Shown: positions 26,009 to 36,123, numbered from the stretch's first letter. The stretch is 64,000 bases of DNA from Malaciobacter molluscorum LMG 25693 (GCF_003544935.1 NZ_CP032098.1:372001-436000); one strand, 5' to 3'. Notes: generated by a model not told the origin, from the letters alone. Numbers and translations: made by a program.

Positions 26009-26614
26009 TTATTTTACACCTTCATCCATTTTTTTAATTAAATCAGATGAGTTTTTGCTTCCTGCTTCTCTAAAATCTGGTTTGAAGTTATTTTTAACTA
26101 ATTGACCATTTGATTGAGGTGCATGGCATTGGCTACAGTTGAATCTAGCTCCTGATAGTGTATCTAATTTTTTCTCTTTTGCCAATGTAACATCTGTTGT
26201 GTTTTCTACAACTTTTCCATCTTTTACTATTTCACCTTTTTTATCTAATTTTGTATCAGGTCTATAGTTAGTAAAGTGTGTTTTAGGAATTGGAGTTGCA
26301 TTCATAGATTCTGCAATTCCTGGCAAGTGACAAGTTGTACACATGTTATTGTTTATTGTTATTGGTAACATTCCCTCAACACTATGTGGAATCATTGGAG
26401 GTGCATTTTCATATGATCTTTCAAACTTTTCTCCTGTTCCTGGAGGTGTTTGTTTATACATAGTTTTACTTGCTACAGTTGATTGTTCTGTATATAAATC
26501 AGTTTTTCTTAAACCTAATGATTCTTCACTGATAGTTTTTTGACTAGTTGCACACCCTGCAATAAATATAGCTGCAGCTGTTGCAATACCTAAAGTTATA
26601 CTAGTTAACTTCAT
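26009..26614 (-). CDS. napB: NapB, diheme c-type cytochrome subunit (predicted lipoprotein)
   Basis: 201 residues. Two heme-binding motifs, CTTCH (92-96) and CSQCH (160-164), with conserved histidines such as PPMIPHSVEG, identify NapB, which passes electrons to NapA in the periplasm. Its N-terminus is unusual: MKLTSITLGIATAAAIFIAGC ends in a lipobox (IAGC, Cys21) followed by a polar linker, so the protein is predicted to be lipid-anchored rather than soluble. That would help electron transfer from the NapGH membrane complex in the absence of NapC. It starts after napH with two bases between them. Confidence 0.94.
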   Translation of the reverse strand: MKLTSITLGIATAAAIFIAGCATSQKTISEESLGLRKTDLYTEQSTVASKTMYKQTPPGTGEKFERSYENAPPMIPHSVEGMLPITINNNMCTTCHLPGIAESMNATPIPKTHFTNYRPDTKLDKKGEIVKDGKVVENTTDVTLAKEKKLDTLSGARFNCSQCHAPQSNGQLVKNNFKPDFREAGSKNSSDLIKKMDEGVK

Positions 26615-26615
26615 T

Positions 26616-27428
26616 TTATTTCCTTTTATAATTTTTTATCGAAAAGTTAAGTGCTTCGTCATCACAAACTTCAACACATCTTCCGCAATTTGTACACTCT
26701 CCTGAAGTTACAGGTAGTGAGTCTTTTGTTATCATAAATAGTACTTGTGATTCAGGACATACTTCTTTACATTTCATACAAGCAGTACAGTTTTCATGAT
26801 TATGATGTACTCTTATGAAACTAAATCTTCCAATAAGTGAATAAAATCCACCAATAGGACAAATATGACCGCACCAACCATTTTTTAAAACGAAAAGATC
26901 AAATAAAAATATAATTAAAATTGCTGCCCAACCAAAACCTAAACCAAAGATTATCCCTCTTTGTATCATTGCAACAGGTGAGATAAACTCAAATGCTGCA
27001 TATCCCATAATAAATGAAATAATTAAACTAAGTGCTAATACGTAATATCTTATATTTCTACTTGCTGGTTGTCTTTTTTGTATTTTATTAAATCCAAATT
27101 TTCTTCTAATATAATTACTTAAATCAGTAATCATATTTACAGGACATACATAAGAGCAAAAAGCTCTACCACCAAAAAACATATAAAATAAAATAATAAT
27201 AAAAACTCCACCTAAAACATCTGCTGATAATACTGCTCCTGCTGCAAGCATTTGAAGTACAGCATATGGATCACTAAGTGGAATAGTATTTAATATTTTT
27301 GATGAACTGAGATTTCCCATTAAAAAGTTAAATCCCCATGCATTTGCAGCAAAATATAAAAACATTATAGTAACTTGTGTGATTCTTCTTGCTATTAGGA
27401 ATCTATGCTTAAAGATTAAATTATTCAT
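26616..27428 (-). CDS. napH: NapH, membrane iron-sulfur quinol dehydrogenase subunit
   Basis: 270 residues. Four to five membrane helices span about 15-190, and two CxxxCP motifs face the cytoplasm (CSYVCPVN near 92, CGHICPIGG near 187). Two C-terminal 4Fe-4S clusters are present (CTACMKCKEVCP and CTNCGRCVEVCD). NapH takes electrons from menaquinol and passes them through NapG to NapB-NapA; in Campylobacterota lacking NapC this is the main route. It overlaps napG by eight bases. Confidence 0.95.
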   Translation of the reverse strand: MNNLIFKHRFLIARRITQVTIMFLYFAANAWGFNFLMGNLSSSKILNTIPLSDPYAVLQMLAAGAVLSADVLGGVFIIILFYMFFGGRAFCSYVCPVNMITDLSNYIRRKFGFNKIQKRQPASRNIRYYVLALSLIISFIMGYAAFEFISPVAMIQRGIIFGLGFGWAAILIIFLFDLFVLKNGWCGHICPIGGFYSLIGRFSFIRVHHNHENCTACMKCKEVCPESQVLFMITKDSLPVTSGECTNCGRCVEVCDDEALNFSIKNYKRK

Positions 27429-28221
27429 CTAAAATTCCTCCTAAATCATTAAGTGAATCAACAGCTTTTCTTTCACTAATTTTTGTTTTATTTATTTTAT
27501 TCGTTGCTTTTTGCAATCTTTGTTCATCTTTTTTATCCCAACCCTTGATATAGTAATCTCCAGCTTTTCCTAATGCTACTTCTTTTGGAAGAACAAAAAT
27601 AGCTGCTTTTTTTGTAACACATGCTTTTTCACATAATCCACAACCTGTACAAACATCTGTATGTACTACTGGTTTTAAAAATGCATGTTTACCTGTTCTT
27701 TCATTTTTTGTATATTCAATTGTAATTGCTTCACCCAATAATGGACAAGCTCTATAACATGCATCACATTGAATACCCCAAAATGCAATACAACTACTTT
27801 GATCAATAACTGCAACACCCATTGATGCTTCTTTAATATCAAGTTTATTATTTTTTGTTACTTTTTTTTCATCTAATGCATCTGTTGGACAAACAGGTAC
27901 ACATGGAATATCAGGACACATATAACAAGGTATATCTCTTGGAACAAAATATGGAGTTCCAAGTGGTTTGTTATCTCCTGGTTTTGCTAATTTTAATGTA
28001 TCATAAGGACATGCTTCAACACACATTCCACATTTGATACATGATTTTAAGAACTCTTTTTCATCTAGTGCTCCTGGTGGTCTAAGAAGTAATGATGAAG
28101 CAGTTACTTCATCAACATATGCACTCCATACAAGTCCACCAAGGGCAGTAAGCCCTAAAGCTCTAGCTCCATTTAAAAAGAATTCTCTTCTATTCATTTT
28201 TTGATCTTTCTTTGTGTTCAT
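27421..28221 (-). CDS. napG: NapG, periplasmic ferredoxin-type quinol dehydrogenase subunit
   Basis: 266 residues. A twin-arginine signal (NRREFFLNGARALGLTALGG, R11-R12) shows folded export. Four 4Fe-4S clusters follow, the first around CIKCGMCVEACP, then CYMCPDIPCVPVCP, CDACYRACP and CTGCGLCEKACV. NapG sits on the outer face of the membrane with NapH. Start choice is uncertain: ATG 28221 is used here, but an internal ATG eight codons later would also keep the twin-arginine motif. It begins five bases after napA. Confidence 0.95.
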   Translation of the reverse strand: MNTKKDQKMNRREFFLNGARALGLTALGGLVWSAYVDEVTASSLLLRPPGALDEKEFLKSCIKCGMCVEACPYDTLKLAKPGDNKPLGTPYFVPRDIPCYMCPDIPCVPVCPTDALDEKKVTKNNKLDIKEASMGVAVIDQSSCIAFWGIQCDACYRACPLLGEAITIEYTKNERTGKHAFLKPVVHTDVCTGCGLCEKACVTKKAAIFVLPKEVALGKAGDYYIKGWDKKDEQRLQKATNKINKTKISERKAVDSLNDLGGILDE

Positions 28222-28226
28222 AAAAC

Positions 28227-31028
28227 TTATGCTTTATAAATTTTAACCGCACATTTTTTGAAATCTGTTTGTTTTGACATAGGACAAGTCGCATCTAAAC
28301 AAACTTTATTTATAAATACTTTTTCATCAAACCATGGTACAAATACTAAACCTTTTGATGGTCTATTTCTACCTCTTGTCTCAACTCTTGCTTTAACTTT
28401 TCCTCTTCTACTTTCAACCCAAGCTAACTCACCTTGTTTAACACCATATTTTTTAGCATCTTCTGGGTGCATATAACAAAGTGCTTCAGGTACTGCTCTA
28501 TATAATTCAGGAACTCTCATTGTCATTGTTCCACTGTGCCAATGTTCTAAAACTCTTCCTGTACATAACCAAACTGGATATTCTGTATCTGGCATTTCAG
28601 GTGCATCCATATATGGTCTTGCAAATATTTTTGCTTTATTTGGTAAAGGTTTTTTATTTTTATTTGTAATACCTTTTAAGTTACCTTGAGGAATCGCTTT
28701 TGCTATTTTTCCATAAAATGCAAAATCACTATTTGGGTTTGCTTTTTTTGCATACGGATCATATTTTGTATTAAATCTCCATGCTGTCTCTTTACCATCA
28801 ACAACTGGCCATTTTAATCCTCTAACTCTATGATAAGTATCAAAATCTGCTAAATCATGTCCATGTCCTCTACCAAAGTCTGCATACTCTTCAAATAGAT
28901 ATTTTTGAATAAAGAAACCATAACCTTTGAAAACTTCACCATCACTTCCAACTACATTTCTACTATCACCATATGCTTCAGTATTATCAAAACCTTTTTG
29001 AATAGGATCATTTTCATCTAATTTGTATGATTTTGCTTTTTCATTTGCAAATAAAATATCAAATATTGTAGTATTTTCATCATATCCCATTGCTTTAGCT
29101 TTTGCAATTACATTTGGTAATTTTTTACCATTTCTTAGAGTATATTCACCCCATAAATCTTTAACTTTAAATCTTTTTGATAATTCAACCCATTGCCATG
29201 TATCAGACATAGAATCACCAACTGGTAATACTTGTTGTCTCCAGTGCTGAGTTCTTCTTTCTGCATTACCATAAGCACCCCATTTTTCATAAATCATAGC
29301 AGTTGGTAAAATTAAGTCAGATACTTTTGCTGAAATACCAGGATAACCATCTGAACAAACAATGAAATTATCCATTTGTCTTGCAGCTTTTATCCAATGA
29401 CTTGCACTAGCACTATCTTGATAAGGGTTACACACACTAATCCAAGCAAATTTAATAAGACCATCTTCAATATCTCTATGAATTTTCATTATATGTTGAT
29501 TTCCAACAGGATTTAATGTTTCACTTGGTATTTTCCATGCTTTTTCACAAATATCTCTATGTTTTTTAACTTTTACCATTAAATCTGCTGGTAATCTATG
29601 GCAAAATGTTCCAACTTCTCTTGCTGTTCCACAAGCACTTGGTTGTCCTGTAAGTGAAAATGCACCTGAACCTGGTTTTGCTTGTTTATTTAATAAAAAG
29701 TGAACATTATATGCTAAAGTATTTACCCATGTTCCTCTTGTATGTTGATTCATACCCATTGTCCAAAAAGAGATAACTTTTCTATTTTTTTCGATATATA
29801 AATCAGCTAATTCTTTAATTTTCTTTTTGAATGTTTCATCTGATTCATCAGGATTACCTTTTGATACTTTTGTAACATAATCAATATCATATGGCTCTAA
29901 GAATTTTTTATACTCTTCAAATGATATTTCCCAGTGTTTTAATCCAGCTGGTTTATTAACCATCACATCACCAGCTTTGTATCCATATGCTGCTAATGCA
30001 GGGGCTTCATCTTCTGAAACTACTTTTTTCATTTCTTTATTGATAATTTCCATTTCTTTAGAAGAATATTTTCCTTCAACTATAGATTTTTCACCAGCTC
30101 TTCTCATCCCATAACCCATATTAACTGGACTTGCTGCAAATACAATATGTTCTTTTACAAAGTCCCAATCAATTGCTTCTGGGTGATTATAAACAATTTC
30201 TCTTGCAATATAATTCCATAAAGCTAAATCTGAATTTGGTTTGAAGATAATTTCAGTATCAGCTAAATCAGAAGTTCTATGTCTGTATGTAGATAAATTA
30301 ATAACTTTTACATTTTTAGGATCTGATAATTTTCTGTCAGTAACTCTAGACCACAAAATAGGGTGCATTTCTGCCATATTTGAACCCCATGTTACAACAG
30401 TATCAGTTAATTCAATATCGTCATAACATCCACTTGGTTCATCAATACCAAATGTTTGATAAAAACCAACAACAGCTGAAGCCATACAATGTCTTGCATT
30501 TGGATCAATTGCATTACTTCTAAAACCAGCTTTCATTAGTTTTTGTGCTGCATAACCTTCCATTACTGTATATTGTCCAGATGCAAAGTTAGCTACACCT
30601 TCTGGCCCAGATTCTTTAAGTGCTTTTTTAATATGAACTTCCATTTCATCAAAAGCTCTTTTCCATGAAACTGGTGCAAATTTACCATTTTTATCAAACT
30701 CACCTTTTTCATTTACTCTTAATAAAGGTTGTTTTAATCTATCTGCACCATACATAATTTTTGCGTTGAAATAACCTTTTATACAGTTAAGCCCTCTATT
30801 TACAGGAGCTGCTGGATCACCTTTTACCGCAACAATTTTACCTTGTTTTGTTGCAATCATAATTCCACAACCTGTACCACAGAAACGACAAGCTGCTTTG
30901 TCCCATCTCCAGTCACCCTCTAGCTTATTAGCTGCTGCTTTTAATTGTGTTGGCATATTCATTCCAACTGCTGCTGCTGCTGAAGCTGCGGCCGAACTTT
31001 TAAGAAAATCTCTTCTTGAAAGCGACAT
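28227..31028 (-). CDS. napA: NapA, periplasmic nitrate reductase catalytic subunit
   Basis: 933 residues, typical of the slightly long campylobacterotal NapA. It has a twin-arginine signal ([19 protein letters not shown]), then the 4Fe-4S motif with Cys47, Cys50, Cys54 and Cys82. The molybdenum ligand is Cys181 in [10 protein letters not shown]. Later motifs include [30 protein letters not shown] and the C-terminal ERRTQHW and [13 protein letters not shown] regions that bind the two guanine dinucleotide cofactors. It reduces nitrate to nitrite in the periplasm. It is the first gene of napAGHBFLD plus a PAS gene, with AAGGAG upstream and a CRP/FNR site in the promoter. Confidence 0.98.
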   Translation of the reverse strand: MSLSRRDFLKSSAAASAAAAVGMNMPTQLKAAANKLEGDWRWDKAACRFCGTGCGIMIATKQGKIVAVKGDPAAPVNRGLNCIKGYFNAKIMYGADRLKQPLLRVNEKGEFDKNGKFAPVSWKRAFDEMEVHIKKALKESGPEGVANFASGQYTVMEGYAAQKLMKAGFRSNAIDPNARHCMASAVVGFYQTFGIDEPSGCYDDIELTDTVVTWGSNMAEMHPILWSRVTDRKLSDPKNVKVINLSTYRHRTSDLADTEIIFKPNSDLALWNYIAREIVYNHPEAIDWDFVKEHIVFAASPVNMGYGMRRAGEKSIVEGKYSSKEMEIINKEMKKVVSEDEAPALAAYGYKAGDVMVNKPAGLKHWEISFEEYKKFLEPYDIDYVTKVSKGNPDESDETFKKKIKELADLYIEKNRKVISFWTMGMNQHTRGTWVNTLAYNVHFLLNKQAKPGSGAFSLTGQPSACGTAREVGTFCHRLPADLMVKVKKHRDICEKAWKIPSETLNPVGNQHIMKIHRDIEDGLIKFAWISVCNPYQDSASASHWIKAARQMDNFIVCSDGYPGISAKVSDLILPTAMIYEKWGAYGNAERRTQHWRQQVLPVGDSMSDTWQWVELSKRFKVKDLWGEYTLRNGKKLPNVIAKAKAMGYDENTTIFDILFANEKAKSYKLDENDPIQKGFDNTEAYGDSRNVVGSDGEVFKGYGFFIQKYLFEEYADFGRGHGHDLADFDTYHRVRGLKWPVVDGKETAWRFNTKYDPYAKKANPNSDFAFYGKIAKAIPQGNLKGITNKNKKPLPNKAKIFARPYMDAPEMPDTEYPVWLCTGRVLEHWHSGTMTMRVPELYRAVPEALCYMHPEDAKKYGVKQGELAWVESRRGKVKARVETRGRNRPSKGLVFVPWFDEKVFINKVCLDATCPMSKQTDFKKCAVKIYKA

Positions 31029-31057
31029 ATTATCTCCTTTTTTTTTGTTTCATAACA

Positions 31058-31099
31058 ATTGTATCACTTATTTAAAATATAATTATTGATCTTAGTCAA
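31058..31099 (-). promoter_or_regulatory. nap operon promoter with CRP/FNR-type site
   Basis: TTGATCTTAGTCAA (31086-31099) fits TTGA-N6-TCAA. On the minus strand TACAAT (31063-31058) follows, giving a start near 31051 with the site centred about 41.5 bases upstream: a class II layout. Two Crp/Fnr regulator genes lie 2-4 kb away. A run of nine T (31038-31046) separates the start from the ribosome site. Confidence 0.7.
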
Positions 31100-31179
31100 A
31101 TTTTATAAGTTTAAATTAAGATATTTATTGTCTTATTTAAATCATAAATAATACTTTTTAAAAGAAAAAAAAGTACAAT

Positions 31180-31770
31180 ATGAAAAACTATATAAGGGCT
31201 AATTTGAACTATTTACCAATATTATTAAACATGAAAAATAAAAAAATATTAGTAGTTGGTGGAGGAGTTATTGCACATAGAAAGATCCTTTGTCTTTTAG
31301 AGTTTTCAATAAATATTACAATTATCTCAAAAGAGATTACAAAAGAACTAAGTGAAATTATACATAAGTATAAACTAACATATATACAAGATAATTACAA
31401 TAAAAAGTATTTATCTAATATTGATATATTAGTTGTTGCAGTAAATAATTTAAAATTGCAAGAAGAAATTTATTTATATACAAAAGATAGAAAATTTTTG
31501 TGTAATTTTGTAGATTTTAAAGAGTATAGTGATTTTATTTTCCCTTCTATTATAAAACAGGGGGATATTAGTATATCTATTAGTACAAATGGTCAATCTC
31601 CTGCAATAGCAAAAGAACTAAAAAATTATATAAAAAGTTTAATACCATTGAATATCAATGAGTTTTTAAATAGTATGAAAGATTTAAGAAATAATTTGCC
31701 AAAAGGTGAAAAAAGAATGAGCCTTTTGAGAAAAAAGGCTCAAGAATATTTTAATAGCTTAAAAAAATAG
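31180..31770 (+). CDS. Siroheme synthase N-terminal-type precorrin-2 dehydrogenase / ferrochelatase
   Basis: 196 residues. The Rossmann NAD-binding motif VVGGGVIAHRKI lies near residue 25 after the typical LPILLNMKNKKILV start. The central DFIFPSIIKQGDISISISTNGQSPA is the family signature shared with CysG N-terminal domains and Met8. It would oxidise precorrin-2 and insert iron to give siroheme, the cofactor of sirohaem nitrite or sulfite reductases. The full-length CysG methyltransferase domain is absent, as usual for stand-alone versions. It is divergent from napA across a shared promoter region, so linkage to nitrate metabolism is plausible. Confidence 0.88.
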   Translation: MKNYIRANLNYLPILLNMKNKKILVVGGGVIAHRKILCLLEFSINITIISKEITKELSEIIHKYKLTYIQDNYNKKYLSNIDILVVAVNNLKLQEEIYLYTKDRKFLCNFVDFKEYSDFIFPSIIKQGDISISISTNGQSPAIAKELKNYIKSLIPLNINEFLNSMKDLRNNLPKGEKRMSLLRKKAQEYFNSLKK

Positions 31771-31777
31771 ATTAATT

Positions 31778-32767
31778 TTAATTATGTTTGCAATTTTGGC
31801 TAAGTGAATTTAACTCTTTTTTTAAATCTTCTAATTTATGAGTAAAGTTTAATAAGTTTTCTTGGGATTCAATAACCATATCTTCACTTTTAAAAAGTTG
31901 ATTTGATAAATCTTGAGAATCTTTTAACTCTTCTAATATTTCATCGAATTCATTAGTTAAATCTTCAAGTTTTTTTGATGCACTATCAGAGTATTTCATT
32001 GCTGCATTTATTTTATTGATAAAACAATTTATTGATGTTGTAGCTTCAACAATTTCATCTTCTGCTTGAAAATCAGCCATATCAATTGGTTCTGCAATCT
32101 CTGCATTTTTTATTTTTTTTGTAAGTTCAAGGAATTTTTTTGCATTTTCTTCCATATTCTTTAATTTGAAATAACTATATATGATTAATAAAATGATAAT
32201 AAGAGCAAATAAGTATTGGAAATATGTGATTAAATCCGTTTTATTTTCTGCATATGTTGTATATAAACTTACAATTTTATCAACTTCATTTAAAAGTTTA
32301 TTATTTGTTTCATAAACATTTTCAACAATATTTTTTAATAAATCTTCAGTTTTTTTATCATTTTTATCTCTTGATTGAAGTAGTTCTTCAAATTTATTTA
32401 TATTTTTATAAAAATTTTTCCATAAGATTTCAACTTTAAAGATTTGATTTGATATTTCATCTGTAGGAGATCTATTAATTTCTATCAATTCATTTCCATT
32501 TTTTAATGTGTTCAAATTATAAATAAATTCTTGTGAGGCATTATCTAATTCTGTGAAGCTTTTTTTATTATTATGATATAAATAAAATACATTTTTAGAA
32601 ATTTTTTGGGTAAGCATTCTTTGTTTACCAGCAATATTTATGATTAATGCATCTTTTTCATTTTTTGCATTAAGATAAATAGTTGTTGCTATCACGCTAG
32701 CTATTAAAATTACAAAAATTAAACCAATTGTCTTTATTTTACTACTTATTGTTTGTGATTTTTTCAT
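31778..32767 (-). CDS. Membrane protein with NarX/PilJ-type nitrate-sensor domain and no output domain
   Basis: 329 residues. Membrane helices lie near 11-32 and 183-203 and enclose a periplasmic helical domain of about 150 residues. Its start carries ALIINIAGKQRMLTQKI (about 40-56), matching the P-box-like segment of NarX/NarQ and PilJ sensors (INxAGxxRM), which in NarX holds nitrate. The cytoplasmic part is a HAMP-like linker and coiled coil (about 205-329). No methyl-accepting hairpin, histidine kinase or cyclase follows. The gene overlaps the Crp/Fnr gene upstream by four bases, so the two are coupled. Nitrate or nitrite binding is inferred from the motif and from the nap operon next door. 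Confidence 0.8.
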   Translation of the reverse strand: MKKSQTISSKIKTIGLIFVILIASVIATTIYLNAKNEKDALIINIAGKQRMLTQKISKNVFYLYHNNKKSFTELDNASQEFIYNLNTLKNGNELIEINRSPTDEISNQIFKVEILWKNFYKNINKFEELLQSRDKNDKKTEDLLKNIVENVYETNNKLLNEVDKIVSLYTTYAENKTDLITYFQYLFALIIILLIIYSYFKLKNMEENAKKFLELTKKIKNAEIAEPIDMADFQAEDEIVEATTSINCFINKINAAMKYSDSASKKLEDLTNEFDEILEELKDSQDLSNQLFKSEDMVIESQENLLNFTHKLEDLKKELNSLSQNCKHN

Positions 32768-33429
32768 ACCCCAATACCTTTAAATATAGATACTAATGAA
32801 TTCTCATCAATTATTTGTACATCACCATTTTCAATATTAATTATATTGTTTCTTGTTAATCTTTTTAATACTCTTGATAAAGTTTCAGGTTGAATATGCA
32901 ACATAAATGAAACTTCTTGTCTTTTTAATTTATTAAACATATGTAAATCTTGTTTTAACATAAATGCAACTTTTGCAGTTGCGTCAAATACAAGTTCTCT
33001 ATTTATAATACATTGAAATTGCTGACTTTTATTTAATAAAACCTCTATTAATTCTGAGGTTAAAATATTTTTATCTAAAAAATTTTCTTTGAATTTTTCA
33101 TAATTTACTGATAAAACTTTTGAATCTTCAATAAACTCAGCATTTGAAAAACAGTGAATTTTTGTATTGTTAATAGATGAAAGTTCAGAAATCATATTAT
33201 TTTTATAAATATGGTACAAAAATATTTCATTACCAAATTTATCAACTTTGAAAACTTTTAATAAACCATCAATCAAAAACATTAATTTGTTATTTTCATC
33301 ACTTTCATAATATAAAATAGAATCCTTCTCATATGATGTAATATTTGAAAAATCACATAATATGTCTATTTGTTCTGCTGTTAAACTATTGAAAAAATCA
33401 ATAGATTTTATAGTTTCTTGTAAATTCAA
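32764..33429 (-). CDS. Crp/Fnr-family transcriptional regulator (coupled to the nitrate-sensor-like gene)
   Basis: 221 residues. A cyclic-nucleotide-binding-like beta barrel occupies about 10-120, then the dimerisation helix. A C-terminal winged helix-turn-helix (about 160-215) carries LHIQPETLSRVLKRLTRNN as recognition region. The cysteine set of FNR is absent, so it is not an oxygen-sensing FNR by cluster. It is the first gene of a two-gene unit with the membrane sensor downstream and close to the nap promoter, which carries a matching TTGA-N6-TCAA site. Control of nap and of the candidate small RNA by this or the second regulator at 34457 is inference. Confidence 0.9.
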   Translation of the reverse strand: MNLQETIKSIDFFNSLTAEQIDILCDFSNITSYEKDSILYYESDENNKLMFLIDGLLKVFKVDKFGNEIFLYHIYKNNMISELSSINNTKIHCFSNAEFIEDSKVLSVNYEKFKENFLDKNILTSELIEVLLNKSQQFQCIINRELVFDATAKVAFMLKQDLHMFNKLKRQEVSFMLHIQPETLSRVLKRLTRNNIINIENGDVQIIDENSLVSIFKGIGV

Positions 33430-33529
33430 ACGTAAACCCCATTCCCATGTTTTGTTTAAGCAATTCTATATTATCCTATTATAATTTTTAATTAAATGAT
33501 TAATTTTTTTTATTTATAAAGGTTTAAAA

Positions 33530-34447
33530 ATGGATTTTAAAAAGTATATAAAAGCCGTAGGTACAGGGATTAAAGGCAACCGAGATTTATCAGAAAAAGA
33601 AATTATCGATGCAATAACAAAAATACTAAATAAAGATGTAACAAATGCACAAATTGGAGCATTTTTAATAGGTTTTAGAGTAAAACTTGAATCAGATGAA
33701 GAATTAAAAGCTTGTGTTAAAGCTTTAAAAAATTTTATGACATTTTATGAGGTTAAGGATTCTATTGAACTTGGTTATTCTTTTGATGGAAGAGTAAAAA
33801 ATCCATTTTTATTTCCTCTATATGAAGATATTTTAAAAGATTTTTATAGAAAAAATAGTGATATACGAAGATTAAATCTTGTTATTTCTACAGATAAATT
33901 GCAACCTGCAAAAATTGGTATGTGTGCAAAAGATTTAACAGATGAATTAAAAACAAATGAATATGTTTATACTTTCGATAGACAAAATTACTTAAAACAA
34001 TTAAGTGATTTAACATCTTTAAGACATGAATTAGGACTTCGAACTGTTTTTAATACAGTTGAGAAACTTTTAGGAGTTGGAAAAAGTGAATATGCTGTAA
34101 CTACAGCTTTTCATAAACCTTATGTACAAAAATATATAAATATTTTTAGTGATTATTTTAAACAAGTGACTATAGTAAAAGCACCAGAAGGTAGTCCTGA
34201 AGTTTTTTCAGATGGAAAATATTGGCAAAAATTAGATGATAAAATTATTGAAAAAAATTTTGAATTATCTCATTATGGAATAAATTATGATAAGGTATAT
34301 GAAAATATAACTGTTGAAGAATCAAAAAAAATAATTAATAATCCTACTCAAGAGATATTAAAGTTAAGTAAGTTTAATATAGCTTTATATTTATTATTTG
34401 CAAATAGAGTTGATTCATTACAAGAAGCTTGGGAAAGATTAAATTAA
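33530..34447 (+). CDS. TrpD2/YbiB-like protein (anthranilate phosphoribosyltransferase-related)
   Basis: 305 residues with the fold markers of the anthranilate phosphoribosyltransferase superfamily. The N-terminal helical part has DLSEKEIIDAITKIL and NAQIGAFLIGFRVKLES, then RHELGLRTVFNTVEKLLG. The phosphoribosyl diphosphate motif of true TrpD is not evident, and the family (TrpD2, YbiB) is known to bind nucleic acid rather than make tryptophan. It sits upstream of a Crp/Fnr gene and moaA, ten bases from the former. In other proteobacteria such genes also occur near nitrate reductase genes. The function here is unproven. Confidence 0.75.
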   Translation: MDFKKYIKAVGTGIKGNRDLSEKEIIDAITKILNKDVTNAQIGAFLIGFRVKLESDEELKACVKALKNFMTFYEVKDSIELGYSFDGRVKNPFLFPLYEDILKDFYRKNSDIRRLNLVISTDKLQPAKIGMCAKDLTDELKTNEYVYTFDRQNYLKQLSDLTSLRHELGLRTVFNTVEKLLGVGKSEYAVTTAFHKPYVQKYINIFSDYFKQVTIVKAPEGSPEVFSDGKYWQKLDDKIIEKNFELSHYGINYDKVYENITVEESKKIINNPTQEILKLSKFNIALYLLFANRVDSLQEAWERLN

Positions 34448-34456
34448 AGGCTAAGT

Positions 34457-35083
34457 ATGAATTTAAATCAATTATATCTTTTTGAAGATTTAGATGAAAA
34501 AACATTAAAGAAAATTGAAAAGATTTCAATTAAAACTAATTTTTCGAAAGATAACATAATCTTTTATGAGGGTGACGAATCAAACTATTTACATTTATTA
34601 ATAAAAGGTGTAGTAAAACTTTATAAAAGTACAAGTACAAATAAAGAGATTGTTATGAAATACTTTTATGATAATGAACTAATTGCAGAGTTAAGTAATT
34701 TTGAAAATATTCCTTATCCTGCTACAGCGGTAGCTTATAGTGAATGCGAAATTTTGAAGATTGATTTTGAGAAGTTTAAAAAAATTATATATTCTAATGA
34801 GAAAATGATTTTAAAAATTCAATCTTCTTTAATTAAGAAGATAAAAAATTTAGAAAGAATAATCTCTTCTCAACTTGTTTTAGATACGCATGAAAGAGTT
34901 GCTAAGTATATTGTTGAGAATCAAGAAGATTTTTTTAAAACAAAAAATGTTTTAATTGCTCAAATGTTAAATATAACACCTGAAACTTTATCAAGAGTTC
35001 TTAGAAACTATAAAGATAAAGGTTATATTGATATGAAAAAAAGAGAAATAAATCAAGAAGAATTAATTTTAATTTATAATTAA
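34457..35083 (+). CDS. Crp/Fnr-family transcriptional regulator (second)
   Basis: 208 residues. It has an N-terminal cyclic-nucleotide-binding-like domain (about 5-115 with GDESNYLHLLIKGVVKLYKS) and a C-terminal helix-turn-helix (LIAQMLNITPETLSRVLRNY, about 168-187). Recognition helix residues TPETLSRVL resemble QPETLSRVL of the regulator at 32764, so both may read TTGA-N6-TCAA-like sites. FNR-type cysteines are lacking. It follows the TrpD2-like gene by nine bases and precedes moaA, a setting that suggests anaerobic nitrate control. Confidence 0.9.
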   Translation: MNLNQLYLFEDLDEKTLKKIEKISIKTNFSKDNIIFYEGDESNYLHLLIKGVVKLYKSTSTNKEIVMKYFYDNELIAELSNFENIPYPATAVAYSECEILKIDFEKFKKIIYSNEKMILKIQSSLIKKIKNLERIISSQLVLDTHERVAKYIVENQEDFFKTKNVLIAQMLNITPETLSRVLRNYKDKGYIDMKKREINQEELILIYN

Positions 35084-35147
35084 TTTTTTTAATTTAAGTT
35101 TAATTATATTAAGCTTTTAAAATTTTTTTAAAAAAAGTGAGAAAATA

Positions 35148-36116
35148 ATGTTAATAGATGGACACAATAGAGTAGTAGATTATTTAAGAGTATCTGTTAC
35201 TGAAAGATGTAATTTTAGATGCCAATACTGTATGCCAGAAAAACCATTTTCATGGGTACCAAAAGAGAACTTACTTTCTTATGAAAATTTATTTAAATTT
35301 ATAAAAGTATCAATCGATGAAGGTGTTAAGAAAGTTCGTATTACAGGTGGTGAACCTCTTCTACGAGAAGGATTAGATGCTTTTATTAAAATGATATATG
35401 ATTATAAAAACGATATTGATTTAGCCTTAACAACAAATGGCTATCTTTTACCAAAAGTTGCACAAAAATTAAAAGATGCTGGACTTAAAAGAGTTAATAT
35501 ATCTTTAGATACTCTAAAACCTGATGTTGCACAAAAGATTGCACAAAAGGATGTATTAAATAAAGTTTTAGAGGGAATTGAAACAGCTTCAAAAGTAGGA
35601 TTAAAAGTAAAAATAAATTGTGTTCCAATGAAAGGAATAAATGATGGTGAACTTGTAGATATTTTAGAATTCTGTAAAGATAGAGGATATACTGTAAGAT
35701 TTATTGAATTTATGGAAAATCATCATGCTAAAGATAGTGCAAAGGGCTTAAATTCAGAAGAAATACAAAAAATTATAGCTTCAAAATATAATTTCAAACC
35801 AGTTAAAAGAGATGGAAGTTCACCTTCTCAAAATTTTAAATTAAATGATGGTTATGAGTTTGGAATAATAGAGCCACATAAAGCTGATTTCTGTTCTGAT
35901 TGTAATAGAATTAGATTGACAGCAGAAGGTTTTTTAATTCCATGTTTATATTTTGAAGATGCGTTAAGTATTAAAAAAGCAGTTGAGAGTGATGACATAG
36001 AAAAAGCTGTTGAAATTTTGAAAAAAGTTTTAAAAAATAAGCCAGAAAAAAATAAATGGTCTGAAGATAGTGACGGTGAAACTTCTGCAAGGGCATTTTA
36101 CAAAACAGGTGGATGA
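35148..36116 (+). CDS. moaA: MoaA, GTP 3',8-cyclase of molybdopterin biosynthesis
   Basis: 322 residues. The radical SAM motif CNFRCQYC has Cys21, Cys25 and Cys28, and [13 protein letters not shown] follows. The second cluster's C-terminal cysteines appear in CSDCNRIRL and LIPCLYF, and the chain ends in the conserved Gly-Gly. The enzyme converts GTP to 3',8-cyclo-GTP, the first step to the molybdenum cofactor required by NapA. Its place in the nitrate block fits that need. Confidence 0.97.
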   Translation: MLIDGHNRVVDYLRVSVTERCNFRCQYCMPEKPFSWVPKENLLSYENLFKFIKVSIDEGVKKVRITGGEPLLREGLDAFIKMIYDYKNDIDLALTTNGYLLPKVAQKLKDAGLKRVNISLDTLKPDVAQKIAQKDVLNKVLEGIETASKVGLKVKINCVPMKGINDGELVDILEFCKDRGYTVRFIEFMENHHAKDSAKGLNSEEIQKIIASKYNFKPVKRDGSSPSQNFKLNDGYEFGIIEPHKADFCSDCNRIRLTAEGFLIPCLYFEDALSIKKAVESDDIEKAVEILKKVLKNKPEKNKWSEDSDGETSARAFYKTGG

Positions 36117-36123
36117 TAAAGAA

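Noticed and set aside
28227-31028. Absence of napC as a sign of an incomplete nap operon
   Set aside because: Campylobacterotal nap operons normally lack napC and use NapGH, so this is ordinary.
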